64,000 nt of DNA from Sinohyriopsis cumingii (GCA_028554795.2 CM068831.1:67679982-67743981); one strand, 5' to 3'. Counted from the stretch's first letter, positions 13,256 through 23,225 are shown. Notes: generated by a model not told the origin, from the letters alone. A program made the numbers and translations.

Positions 13256-14043
13256 TACACTGATGGATCAAAGGATGATGAAAAGGCTACAGCAGCCTTT
13301 GTTTGTGGAAATCACACAACGCAAGTTCGCTTACCAAATGGAGCATCAATTTTTACAGCCGAAATCAGAGCAATAGACCTTGCTCTGCAACATATAGAAA
13401 AGAAACCTATTTTAAACAGTATCATCTTCTCCGACTCGCTATCAGTGCTCCAGTCACTACACAATAGAAAACTGGAGAACCCATTATTGAAAAACATACT
13501 CGTCATAAATACCGAGCTGAGTGTCTCCCACAATATAATGTACTGTTGGTTACCTAGCCACATTGGTATTAAAGGTAACGAAAAAGCAGATCGCGCTGCT
13601 AAAATGGCCCTTACTCAAGAACCATCTGATTTTAAAATACCGCATACTGATTTTAAACCTTGTATCAAAAAGTTATTTCGTCAGAAGTGGCAGGCATCAG
13701 GGAATGATGCATTGAATAACAAACTGCATGCAATCAAGCCAACTCTAGGAGAATGGACTCCTTCCTACAGAACCATTCGTAGGGAGGAAATACTCATTGC
13801 AAGAATCCGAATTGGTCATACTTACATCACCCACTCCCACATACTAAAAGAGAAGACCCACCAGAGTGCGTTTCTTGCAATGAACCATTCACTGTCAAGC
13901 ACTTTATGATAGAGTGCTTTGACCTGCAACCTACGCGCGATCGTTATTACCTTGTTCATGACATGAAAGAACGTTTTGATACTATAAACATCACTCGTAT
14001 TATAGAGTTCCTGAAAGCAGTAAATATTTACTCTAAACTCTAA
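13256..14043 (+). pseudogene. LINE ORF2, RNase H domain and C-terminal Cys/His segment
   Basis: The RNase H catalytic series is legible: YTDGS at 13256-13270, FTAEIRA near 13355, FSDSLSV near 13428 and WLPSHIGIKGNEKAD at about 13548-13590, which supply the acidic and histidine residues of an RNase HI fold. This domain degrades the RNA strand of the RNA:DNA hybrid. After a frameshift near 13855 the C-terminus reads ECVSCNEPFTVKHFMIEC, a knuckle-like C/C/H/C cluster common in Jockey ORF2, and the frame closes with TAA at 14041-14043. The RNase H part is otherwise little damaged. Confidence 0.85.
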
Positions 14044-14335
14044 CTTTTATGATATCACCTTGTGGAGTTTTATGCAATATATATACCGTCCCATTTTAAT
14101 ACCTTTTCATCATTTTTCATTAACTTAGAATAATTACATCCCCCGTTGATCGGGAAGCTTTATTTTCCACCGTTACCGTCTTACCGTTTTAATTTCAACT
14201 ATGTTTTTTATATCGCTGGTCGATATGAGACTTTTTATAATTTTTAAAAGATTATACAAACAACATTTTGTTTGGCGCTAAATAGCCTTACAGTGCTGAT
14301 GCGCCGTTAAAAATAATCAATCAATCAAACAATCA
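14044..14335 (+). repeat. LINE 3' UTR and simple-sequence tail
   Basis: Follows the ORF2 stop and ends in tandem ATCA/ATCAA units at about 14315-14335, directly abutting the right target-site duplication. A short tandem tail in place of poly(A) marks the 3' end and fixes the plus-strand orientation. Confidence 0.8.
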
Positions 14336-14350
14336 ATTTCTACTTTATAA
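14336..14350 (+). repeat. Right target-site duplication of the Jockey-like LINE
   Basis: Exact 15-base repeat of 9553-9567. Directly after it the unit 1 sequence resumes with gtaataattg, matching 38871 onward in unit 3 and about 58126 onward in unit 4. Confidence 0.9.
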
Positions 14351-16803
14351 GTAATAATTGACCTCGCAACCATTTGTAAAAGCAACCTGAATTGAAAGCA
14401 ATAAGGTTAATTGTTTCTTTCACTATATTCAGCACAACGTACTCTTGGGATAATACAGGAATTTTTCATTCAGTAATACACCTTCGTACAAATTAATTTG
14501 GATCTAGTTTTGTCTTCGCATAAAGGTGTTTGAAGACTAGATATATCACACAATCGTTACTTAATACATGTTGTTCAAATTGTGGACGGTGTCAAATCAT
14601 CATTACATCATTTGAAACATATGTTCATTCTTTATTTGTAGCTTCTTCTTGCAATCTTTTCTTTTTTGTTACTCCTTAAATTTCAGAATAAGCCATAGAT
14701 TTTGGATTTCTAAAAAATCAACAGCCCTGCAATAAAAGGAAAGCTTTTAAGGGAAGTTATGCAATCCATAGGCTCTCAGTAAGACATGAAGTGAACACTT
14801 AAGATATTGTAAAAAAAATTCATTAACCGGACAAAGTACCATAATATTATTGTGACGTTCTAGAATGGTGTAGTTTTGAGGAATATGGAAAACTGGTATG
14901 ATACGGAAGACAAGTCCATATCATATTTGCTTATTAGTACATGGGACTAAACTTCTCTGGTACACTTATTAGGAAAAAAGTAAAGGAAGAATACCCATTA
15001 CACGCAAAGTGTCCACAAACATGGATTATTGTGTACAATACATTAGGCATATTTGAACTGTTATTAATATGATCCCATTCATATTGATAGATGCCGCTGA
15101 TATCTGGCTACAATATTCATAAGCAATTGAAAACGTAAATGGTAAGAGTTTTACTAGATATGGAATCTTCCAAGAAAACAAACATACTCCCTGCTGCCAC
15201 TAGGAGAATACTGACCAAGTACGTCTGTATTTTACCTATTACTGTAAATTAATACTGGATTATGCTGGATGGTAATTGATATCCATGACAATGCAATGAA
15301 CACTGAAAATAACTGGATAAACCAGGTAAGTCGAAATGTGTTACAAATTTTAATAGCATACACTTCACTTATGATTTGGGTTATAATAGGTACGTATAGG
15401 CAGTAGGTGATGACAAAGTTGTCCTATTTTACCTATTACTGTAAATGTAATATTTACCATCTGAAAATACCATAAAGACAATTTAATTCAGAAATGGAAT
15501 TCAGCCGTAATCAAATGACATAAAACATCCCACTACAGTTGCATTACACGAAGCCATTGAGTAACCAACGCATCTCTTAATGGCTTTCGAGTAGCGTATA
15601 TACTGAGCATTGTGTGCGTGTGAGTGTGAGACAGAAGGCAAATATCATGTTTCACAATGCCCATTTTATTCAGATCGTGAAAACAGATTCCCCACAGGGA
15701 TTTTCTCAAACGAATTCAGGCGTAATATCTCATCTTGCACCATATGTCATTTCAGCATCCCAGAGAAGAGCTTCAATGGAAATAGCATTCACTAATAAGT
15801 ACTTTTCACACCATATTTCCTTCACCCATATGTGATATATATTTAATATTTTTCCAATGTCGTCTTGAAAAGTATTTCTACTATGGATTCTTCACTTTTT
15901 CGCTTTTTTCATTTCACTGTTACAATTGTAATTGTTGAACCATTGTTATGCAAGTGTCGGTTTATGCTCCACATTTCCAAAACTCCCATGTCATGGACAT
16001 TGCAATGGATACAATCTGCAGCAGTAGGTATATAATCGAAATATTAGCAGCCGTTCTCATTGATAACTTATTTTAACTTCTAGTGAATGGATAGCAAAAT
16101 GACCATTATTTTTCTTTGGTTTTCAACGATTGCAATACCTCAGTCACAATGCATGTCAAAAATGATGTGTACGATATAAAACTATAAGAGTGTTCACCCG
16201 CAGCAGAAGGAGCTTTTCATTATTTTGTTTTGATTATATTGTTAGCCCAAAGTTGATGATATTACGTGTCCACATAAGGCAGAAAAGAATGAGGCGACAG
16301 GTTGTATTTCAAAACCTAGTTAATATTTTTTCCCATTATTAGTGATTTAGTACGGAACTTAATATTATATAGCAAGCAAAATGTCATCCAAAGCAGTTTA
16401 TGAAGGCCAAGAGATAGTACCGATAGCTCTGTAGGTTTCATTTCTATGAAAATATGAAAATATTAGTCCTGGTGTATATTGAACTAGCTTTTAGCTGCAG
16501 TGTTTAGTTATGTTACTTCTGTATGCCAGAACTTAATTTCCTATTTGAGTATCACTATTCGTAGTGAGGTTAATTAGTGCAACTCACTGTGTTAGTTGGG
16601 CTGCAATTCCCCTCATTGAAGAAAAAATACTTTCTCGTCTAGAAAAATAGTTATATTTTATGCTTACAAAGTCTATTCGGATGAATTTATAGTAGACTGT
16701 TTACATCCTTCTTAGCATTCTTACCCAATGAAATCAATGCGTCGAATCGGATAATTATTATTCAAGCAACACCCCCTTTTTGTGTATTCCCACTTATGTT
16801 TCG
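14351..16803. other. Unit 1 block C, upstream region of lectin gene 1
   Basis: Non-coding sequence matching 38871-41364 in unit 3 and, in part, 58126-59340 (unit 4) and 21929-23104 (unit 2). A short segment near 15610-15795 reads MCACECETEGKYHVSQ in one frame and has a counterpart at 40128-40313, but substitutions between them show no coding pattern and I do not call it. The last 200 bases form the proximal promoter region and differ from unit 3 at roughly 4-5 percent of positions, far more than the first three quarters of the gene. Confidence 0.7.
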
Positions 16804-16811
16804 TATAAATA
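16804..16811 (+). promoter_or_regulatory. TATA box of lectin gene 1
   Basis: TATAAATA lies 69 bases upstream of the ATG, so transcription would start near 16835 and leave a leader of about 40 bases. Unit 3 has the same octamer at exactly the same distance (41365-41372), and the unit 2 relic has it degraded to TTAAAAAC. This is a typical compact promoter of an inducible, intronless secreted-protein gene, although inducibility is an inference. Confidence 0.7.
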
Positions 16812-16872
16812 TGGACAGCCCTCTTAAACATTTCCACATCCAGCTATATGCTAGAAAAATCCTTAACTGAGA

Positions 16873-17661
16873 ATGTTTTGTTCAGTGTTCTTTACCATGA
16901 CAATGGTTCGCTTATTCTTCGCTTTCCTGACGTTCTCTAAATTGCTTACAAGCGGACATCCTCAAATTAATTGTGGAAACGTCACTTCATCTACATGCCA
17001 AAATGTCTCTTTTGGAAAACCAATTGACTGCCAGGACATTTACCAAATGGGTTTTACAAAGACTGGAGGCTACATTATTTATCCCAAAGGACATCCTAAT
17101 GGTATCTACGTTCGATGTGACATGCGTACAGCCGGTGGAAGATGGACTGTCATTCAGAGAAGAATCAGCGGAGATGTTGATTTCTTTCGTGAGTGGATTG
17201 ATTATAAAGAGGGTTTTGGTGATCCAAATGGAAACATGTGGCTCGGAAATGACAATATACATGACCTCACGGCTCAGGCCGATTACCAGCTGCATATAAA
17301 CTTGGCTGTTTCAAATACAAATACCAGCTTTGCCATGTATGATACTTTCTCGGTTGGAGACGAAAGTAGTGGATATCGTCTCATCGTAAAAGGCTACAGT
17401 GGAACAGCAGGCGACTCTTTCTCTTATCATTCTGATATGAAATTCACCACCAAGGATTGGGACAAGGACAAAGACAATTCTTCAAATTGTGCCAGTATAT
17501 ACAAAGGCGGTTGGTGGTACAATACTTGCCATACTTCAAACTTAAATGGAATCTACGGATCCACCAATTTTGGTGAAGGAATAAATTGGTTTGCATATGC
17601 CGGATATCATACATCCATGTTACATGCAGACATGAAAATAAGGAGAAAAGTTTCACAGTAA
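16873..17661 (+). CDS. Secreted fibrinogen-related lectin (FReD protein), copy 1
   Basis: Uninterrupted 262-codon frame without introns. Residues 1-28 form a hydrophobic signal peptide; Met1, Met9 or Met11 could start, and I chose Met1 as the first after the TATA box. A short linker holds Cys34 and Cys42, possible inter-chain bonds, and NVT and NVS glycosylation sites at 36 and 44. The FReD domain runs from about Cys53 to Ile256, with GGRWTVIQRR, FREWIDYKEGFG, NMWLGN, the calcium loop at 197-206 (DKDKDNSSNC), GGWWYNTC, NLNGIYG and MKIRR. Disulfides are expected for 53-82 and 206-219. There is no coiled coil, collagen or Ig domain, so it resembles tachylectin-5/ficolin heads more than snail FREPs. 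It probably binds acetylated or glycan ligands outside the cell in innate defence. The C-terminal 65 residues differ strongly from copy 2. Confidence 0.96.
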   Translation: MFCSVFFTMTMVRLFFAFLTFSKLLTSGHPQINCGNVTSSTCQNVSFGKPIDCQDIYQMGFTKTGGYIIYPKGHPNGIYVRCDMRTAGGRWTVIQRRISGDVDFFREWIDYKEGFGDPNGNMWLGNDNIHDLTAQADYQLHINLAVSNTNTSFAMYDTFSVGDESSGYRLIVKGYSGTAGDSFSYHSDMKFTTKDWDKDKDNSSNCASIYKGGWWYNTCHTSNLNGIYGSTNFGEGINWFAYAGYHTSMLHADMKIRRKVSQ

Positions 17662-19026
17662 GAATGATACAAAATTATAAAGATGTCGCGGGAATAAAAA
17701 ATATTTGTACAAATAGGGTAATGCAAACTGATGTAGGTCCATATTGATTCGTGTTAATCGCGACTTTCGCAATACACCACTTTAGTTATTTCAATATTCC
17801 TTCTTCATAAAGGGACGCAGTTATGATCAATTTATAGAACCTTTTAATTTTGCTGTCAGTATTTGGTTTGAAACGGATGCAATTTTAATTTGTTTGTCTG
17901 AATGGAGATAGTTTAAAATTAATAAGTATATTTTATTGAAAGTATGATACTACATGTTTATTTTGTTTGTTTTGTTTTCTTATTATTATTCCCAAATTTT
18001 ACTTTCACTATTTTGATGCTAATTAAAATAAACAGAACATGCGTTACATATACGATTGCAAATAACATCCTAGTTCCCTCCCCTCCCATACCGACCTAAC
18101 GGATCGATCAAATGTTATAGAAACGTTTTGCATATTTATATATCCATTTCAATTATTATCGAAAGTTGAAACTCTTTTTGAATGGCAACGAAATTCCCTG
18201 TTCTTTTAATGGATTTACACATGCATGAAAACGTACAATCTTGAGTCCACGATCGGAATAAGAATAATATCTGCATATATACATATATTTCAACAAGCAC
18301 CTTCCTTAGCATCTCAGTTAACAATATTGTTGTGTATTGCAAAATGTGGTAAAATATTACATTTTAAGAAAAGATAAAAGATATAATATTCATCCATATG
18401 TTCTGTGCTGCATAAGTATGCGTGTAAAACATAGTTTCGTACAAGCAATGAAACATGAGCAGCTTAGGTTCTTTTGTTGGGGAATGGTTGCTGTGTTTAG
18501 ACTCCTGAGAGTTTTTAAAGGAATATAAAGAGGACTTAGGAGACAATTGTTTTCCTGGAGTCGAACCTTTCGGTTGATGTCCTTGATTCATTCAGATCCC
18601 GTAACCGTAATTGTGACGTAACAGAAAGTTACTATATTAGGTAAAATCAGACCCATATGACTCTTTGGCATACTCGAGTGCATTGCTAACTAGGATTATC
18701 CACGAAGAATATGTAACACAATGTACAAAAAATTCCATTTTCATCATTTATGAAAGAAGACAAATAGCGTAAAAAGGTACACAAAATCTGAAAGTAACAA
18801 ATCCAGAAATAATGTTAAGTACCGGAAAATTTACAACGATGCTAAAATGCAGTCCAGTATACAACACTGATCGCCTTTCTCAGTTAATCAAGAAGTTCAA
18901 AGTTATTAGTTTCACACAAAAAAAATATAAGTTATTATACTTTGCGCAGATTCCGTATTTAAATCTCCGAAATTTCTAAAGTTTCATGAACTTCAATATC
19001 ATTGGGTTGGCGCTTTCACAGTTGCG

Positions 19027-19028
<2 letters not shown>
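17662..19028. other. Unit 1 block D, downstream of lectin gene 1
   Basis: 3' UTR and intergenic DNA aligning with 42223-43590 at roughly 5 percent mismatches with small indels. It ends where the TAA-repeat tail of a CR1-like fragment begins. The same flank, without the element, is recognisable near 27030-27070 (ggttggcgctt ... ggttgcgatac), which looks like the pre-insertion site. Confidence 0.65.
17693..17698 (+). promoter_or_regulatory. Candidate polyadenylation signal of lectin gene 1
   Basis: AATAAA lies about 32 bases after the TAA stop, within ggaataaaaaat. The equivalent site in unit 3 reads ggaaaaaaagg, so the hexamer is missing there. Use of this signal is inferred from position only. 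Confidence 0.5.
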
Positions 19029-19095
<67 letters not shown>

Positions 19096-19106
19096 TAATA
19101 ATAATG
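19029..19106 (-). repeat. (TAA)n microsatellite, 3' tail of the CR1-like fragment
   Basis: About 24 TAA units with two TGA interruptions, read as ATT repeats at the 3' end of the minus-strand element. Unit 3 carries a shorter version (43591-43623), so the tail has changed length since duplication. Confidence 0.85.
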
Positions 19107-19737
19107 AGGACTTTGTATAGCACCTAATCTTTAGAAGCTCGAAGCGCTTTACAACTTTAGACAACACCTATAAGATAAAAACATATAATAATATTATTAC
19201 AAAAACAAACAACATGAAATTAGAAAAAAATTAAAAAATAAAAAACATACTGAAAATATTTCAGGTAGGAAACATTATTAAGTCTTTACGTTTGTTCTTG
19301 CAGTCCAAATAAGTGAGTTTTGAGAGCCCTATTGAATGTCATCATTGTGTCTTTGTGTCTAAGTTAAGTTGTCAATTCATTCCACGTTGCTGGGCCCTGG
19401 TATGCAAAAGAACGCTGTCCATATGATTGTCAGAAGAGGAGCTTAAATATCTTGCTGGTGTGTACACATGGGTGAGGTCAGATAGGTATGTTGGACTAGA
19501 GTCCGACAGTGAAACGTAGCACAGAGAACAAATTTTGTGTTTGATTCTGGATCCAATGGATAGCCAGTGTAGGGTACACAACAGCGGGGAGGTGTGCTCT
19601 GGTCGTGATACTCTTAGTATGATAGGAGGAGCTGTGTTTTGAACGTTTTGACGTTTTTGGAGTAGATATTGAAATGAACCAGACAGAACTGACTTACAAA
19701 AGTCCAGTCTTGGAAGTACTAATGAGCACACAAGTGT
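19029..19737 (-). mobile_element. CR1-like LINE fragment, unit 1 copy (C-terminal ORF2 plus 3' end)
   Basis: The minus strand from 19737 down to about 19372 encodes the C-terminal end of a CR1/L2-type ORF2: LVCSLVLPRLDFCKSVLSG, then TSPLLCTLHWLSI and YLSDL-HVYTPARYLSSSSDN. A 3' UTR follows with the widespread GCGCTTCGAG-type end and an ATT-repeat tail at 19029-19106. The palm, including YADD, is absent here but present in the unit 3 copy. The right edge at 19737 is an abrupt deletion junction. The fragment is non-functional. Confidence 0.85.
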
Positions 19738-20134
19738 TACGAACTTAAAGCTACTTTTTCTAATGATTGATTTCAAAATTATTAATGAATATCCGACTTC
19801 TTTTCTTGTTTGAACTTTGATCAAAAACTCGTTAGAAAGCGAAAATACTCAAAGGCTCCCGAATGCCTATCCCTACATAAATATCGTGACAAAATACACT
19901 CTGTACATCAAACAGTGGGTATAGTCAGAAATTACAAGAGCATGGTTGTGTAGCACAGTTATTCAGAATTTACTATCAGCGCATGTGAAATTTTGGAAAC
20001 CTTCTTCGTTGTGGTCTAATAGTTCAGTGGCCAGTTCAGTTCAGCGCCTTGTTCAGTGAGCAATATCACAAGTCAAAGGGACATACGATTATTTTTGTGT
20101 GGATGGGTTGAGTGTGTGAAAATAACAGAAAAAG
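19738..20134. other. Block D remainder after the CR1-like fragment
   Basis: Non-coding, matching 45622-46040 in unit 3 almost base for base. In unit 3 about 1.3 kb (rest of the LINE plus a block F piece) lies between this segment and the equivalent of 19737, so unit 1 has lost it or unit 3 gained it. Confidence 0.65.
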
Positions 20135-20737
20135 CTAAGGCCATCTCGGGCAAGTAGATTTTAAGTCAATCCGACAAGTTAAGCTTGAGCCAATAAGAAA
20201 TAAAAAGAGGTTTTGTAAAAACTTGTACATGACACCAGTCACGACGCTGAAAGTACAAGTGTTCATACTCATAGTTAGTGTTTCTCGATATATCTTAAAT
20301 ATGCTTTCTGGCTGAAGTACAAATAATGTGAAAGAAAATAATAATATAAATTTTGTTTCACTAACGTAAATTATCAAACATTTCTCATTCTTACCACTTT
20401 TAGTCAGTACCTTTTAATATTCTCTCTCTTTCTGTCTGTCTGTATGTCTCTCTCCCTCTCTGTAGGCTATGTTCATTCTGTCTGTCTTTCTTCCGTCTTC
20501 TTTGCTTGATTTCTTTCTGGCTGTATGTATCTTGTTTTGCCCTATCTCTAAGGACCCGATGACATTAGTTTGTTAATTTGGATGGGATCTGTGTTCATGA
20601 GGTGAGATTACTGCAATATTTAGATGTGTATATCAAATGCATAGTAAAATAGATCTTTATGGATCATAATTTGTTAAGATAAAAATCTCCCCGTTTTGAT
20701 GGTAAAAGTCATATGTACCTGTTTTGTATGTTTTACA

Positions 20738-20753
20738 AGAGAGAGAGAGAGAG

Positions 20754-20789
<36 letters not shown>
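20738..20789 (+). repeat. (GA)n-(GT)n compound microsatellite
   Basis: About 9 GA units followed by about 16 GT units. Homologous tracts at 60776 and 61229 lack the GA part. Confidence 0.9.
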
Positions 20790-20793
<4 letters not shown>

Positions 20794-21556
20794 ACTCTTC
20801 TTGAAAACAGATTCACATCAATGACTTTCTTGGAAAGAAATACCCTTGTTGTATCCACGTTTATGCGGTAAAAATTCACGCAGTTTTGCTGTCGGATTGC
20901 ACACTTTGCTTCAGAAATACTCACCGAAGATGGCATCAAGAAGAGCTAACAGGATTGAAATCATTTATGTAAACATTGACAAATATGTATGAAATATTTT
21001 ATTTTTAACAGAGAGCGCAATATCGATATACATGTAAGTTAATGGCTAGTCCAACGTTCAGAACACATTTCGCCAAATTAGAACGGATATTATACACTGT
21101 TTAAGATATTCTAGTCGTTCATCTATTATTGTATATTTAACTTATATTTAATTCTGAGCCATTCAAATTTGGAGAAGAAATACATAGGAAAAAATCAACA
21201 TTGATTTTAATTCATTCGAATGTGGCTAGAAGCATAATAACGAATAGTCTATATGGTAACAAAATACAATAACATCCTCTCCTCCAATCATCCACGTTAA
21301 AGTTAAATCCAAGAAGACAAGCTTGAGCCAATAGGAAATGAAAATAAGATTTGTAAGAACTTGTACATGACACCAGCTAAGATGCTGAAAATACAATTGT
21401 TCATACTCTTATTCAGTGTTTATCGATGTATCTTAAATGTGCATGCTAGCTGAAGTACAAATAATGTGAAACAAAACAATAATATAAATTTCGTTTGACT
21501 CAAAAGTAAATCATTGAACACTTCTCATTCTTTCCTGGTTTAGTCAGTACCTTTTT

Positions 21557-21559
<3 letters not shown>

Positions 21560-21591
<32 letters not shown>

Positions 21592-21602
21592 CTCTCTCTC
21601 TC
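21560..21602 (+). repeat. (TC)n microsatellite
   Basis: About 20 TC units interrupted by GA. The paralogous position near 62105 has gatcgatcgat-type sequence instead. Confidence 0.9.
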
Positions 21603-21888
21603 GATCTGTCGACATTGTCCTCTCTCTGCCTTTCTTCCTTCTTGTTTGCTTGATTACTTTCTGGCTTTAAGTTCCTTGTTTTGCCCTATCTCTAAGGGCC
21701 CGATGACAACAGTCATTAGTGTTTTAATAGCGATGGGAACTGTGTTTATGAGGTGAGATTACTGCAATATTTAGATGTATATATCAAATGCGTAGCAAAA
21801 TTAATCTGTTTCCCCCATTATTTGTTAAAATAAAAACGTCCCCGTTTTCATGGTCTAAATCATATGTCCATTTTGTAGGTTTCACAAG

Positions 21889-21891
<3 letters not shown>

Positions 21892-21928
<37 letters not shown>
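21892..21928 (+). repeat. (TG)n microsatellite
   Basis: About 18 TG units at the place where block C has only gtgtgcgtgtgagtgtg, so the tract seems to have expanded from a short TG-rich seed. Confidence 0.9.
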
Positions 21929-21930
<2 letters not shown>

Positions 21931-23104
21931 GCAGAAGAGTCAGGTAGAATATGCTTGTCATCCTTCACAATGCCCATCTTATTCAGATCTTGAAAACAGA
22001 TTCACACCGATGACTTTCATGGTAAGACATATTCTTATTAGGAAACCTTGTATTCTTTAACAACGTTTAATAATCTACTCGTAATATCTCCACTTGTATC
22101 ATACGTCTTGTTCGCATCCTTTAGAAGATTTTAAATGGACGCATAATTATCTAATTATTCTTGTCATTAACAACATATTTCTTTCCTGTATATGTGATAT
22201 GACAGCAATTCAATGTTATTTCCATATCATCTTGCCATGTATTTCTGATACTGGTTCTTCACGCGTTTGCTTGTTTCATTTCACTGTTACAATTCGATTG
22301 CTGGAACATTATTATGCAATTGGTGAAATACATGCTTATGTTCTTCATTTCCAAACAACTCTTATCGTGATAATTCAAATAGTTAGTATCTGCAGCAGTA
22401 GGTAGATAAGGAAAACATTAGCAGCAGTTACCTTTCTCATTTTCAATTTGTTTCATATTCTAGTGAATGGATGACAAAATGACCAAATTATCCTCTTAAA
22501 GTTTGCAATGCCTCAGTTACAATACATGACAAGAATGTTGTACAGGAGATAAAGTCAATGAAAGATTTCACCACCAGCAAATATAGATGTTATTTATGTA
22601 CTTTTAGTTTTGATTATATTACGACCCCAACATTGTTGAAAGTACATGTCCAAATAACGTAGAAAAGAACGAGGCGACATATTATATGTCCAACCCTAGT
22701 CAAAATCCTCCTTTTCCTTTATTTATCATATAAAACTAACACGGTGCTGCTTGTGAAATCCTCAGTGTTTCTGCAAGTTCAATATTTAGCTGGAAATGTA
22801 ATGTATTTAAATACTAGTGATTTGGTATGCGACTTAATATTATAACGCTAACAGATTTTTCATACAAAGTATTCTAGGAAGGCCAAGAGATAACACCAAC
22901 AACTCTGGGGGTTTCGTTTCTAGAAAAATATAAAATTATTAATTATAGTGCATATAATTTATCGACTATTCACCTAGAGTGTTTCGGTATCTCATAATCA
23001 ATGGCATGATGACAAGGCCGATTCAGATGAATTTATAATGAATTGTTCATATCGGTCTTAGCATCGCGTCGACATGGATAATTAGTATTTAAATCCCACC
23101 CCTT
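21929..23104. other. Unit 2, diverged block C
   Basis: Non-coding sequence aligning with about 15625-16780 (tcacaatgcccat..ttattcagat near 21970, then shared landmarks at about 22180, 22650 and 23020). It is clearly more diverged from unit 1 than unit 3 is. It leads straight into the decayed lectin promoter at 23105. Confidence 0.6.
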
Positions 23105-23225
23105 TTTGTATTGCCACTTATGCATCTTAAAAACATGGACACACTTGTTAAACATTTCCTTATCCAGCTATACACTAGAACAATTTCTTAATGATAATGT
23201 TTTGTTCAATGGTCTTTACGTATAC
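23105..23225 (+). pseudogene. Third lectin gene relic: promoter, leader and first codons only
   Basis: This matches the promoter and leader of the lectin genes: tttttgta..ccacttatg, a decayed TATA region, then ATGGACA, acatttcc..atccagctata, and the start codon at 23197 followed by ttttgttca. Homology to the coding region stops after about 23 bases near 23219. The sequence then continues as block B (equivalent to about 4255), so more than 97 percent of the gene is gone. With the TATA box changed to cttaaaaaca and no signal peptide or FReD domain, it cannot make a lectin. Confidence 0.8.

Larger units (their letters stand above)
9568..14335 (+). mobile_element. Jockey-like non-LTR retrotransposon, near full length but defective
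   Basis: Element of about 4.77 kb between exact 15-base direct repeats, absent from the equivalent place in units 3 and 4. The order is 5' leader, ORF1 with three zinc knuckles, then ORF2 with AP-endonuclease, reverse transcriptase, RNase H and a C-terminal cysteine/histidine segment, a 3' UTR and an ATCA-type simple tail. Jockey-clade elements use such an ORF2 for target-primed reverse transcription of their own RNA. This copy cannot be autonomous: it has several frameshifts, an in-frame stop, and a large deletion that removes the RT catalytic core. The insertion came after units 1 and 3 separated. Confidence 0.9.
20135..22030. repeat. Block E, tandem microsatellite-rich repeat next to unit 1
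   Basis: Two diverged tandem copies with a period near 1150 bases: the segment opening aagcttgagcc occurs at about 20173 and again at about 21322. Each runs through a CT-rich stretch and then a TG microsatellite, followed by a segment similar to block C near 15625. The same array, enlarged, lies at 59600-62533. It holds no gene, and the (CT)n and (TG)n tracts explain all the low-complexity ORFs here. Confidence 0.75.

Noticed and set aside
15610..15795. 61-codon ORF MCACECETEGKYHVSQ... with a copy at 40128
   Set aside because: Most differences between the copies change residues, the frame is lost in the block E versions, and both start in a TG-rich tract. No family is recognised.
16600..16620. 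kappaB-like site gaggggaattgc upstream of lectin gene 1
   Set aside because: It does not fully match the consensus and is changed in unit 3 (gcaattcacctc), so there is no support for function.
16973..17299. Overlapping ORFs (plus 108 codons, minus 102 codons) inside lectin gene 1, repeated in gene 2
   Set aside because: They are other-frame shadows of the FReD coding sequence. Their preservation follows from the near identity of that part of the gene.
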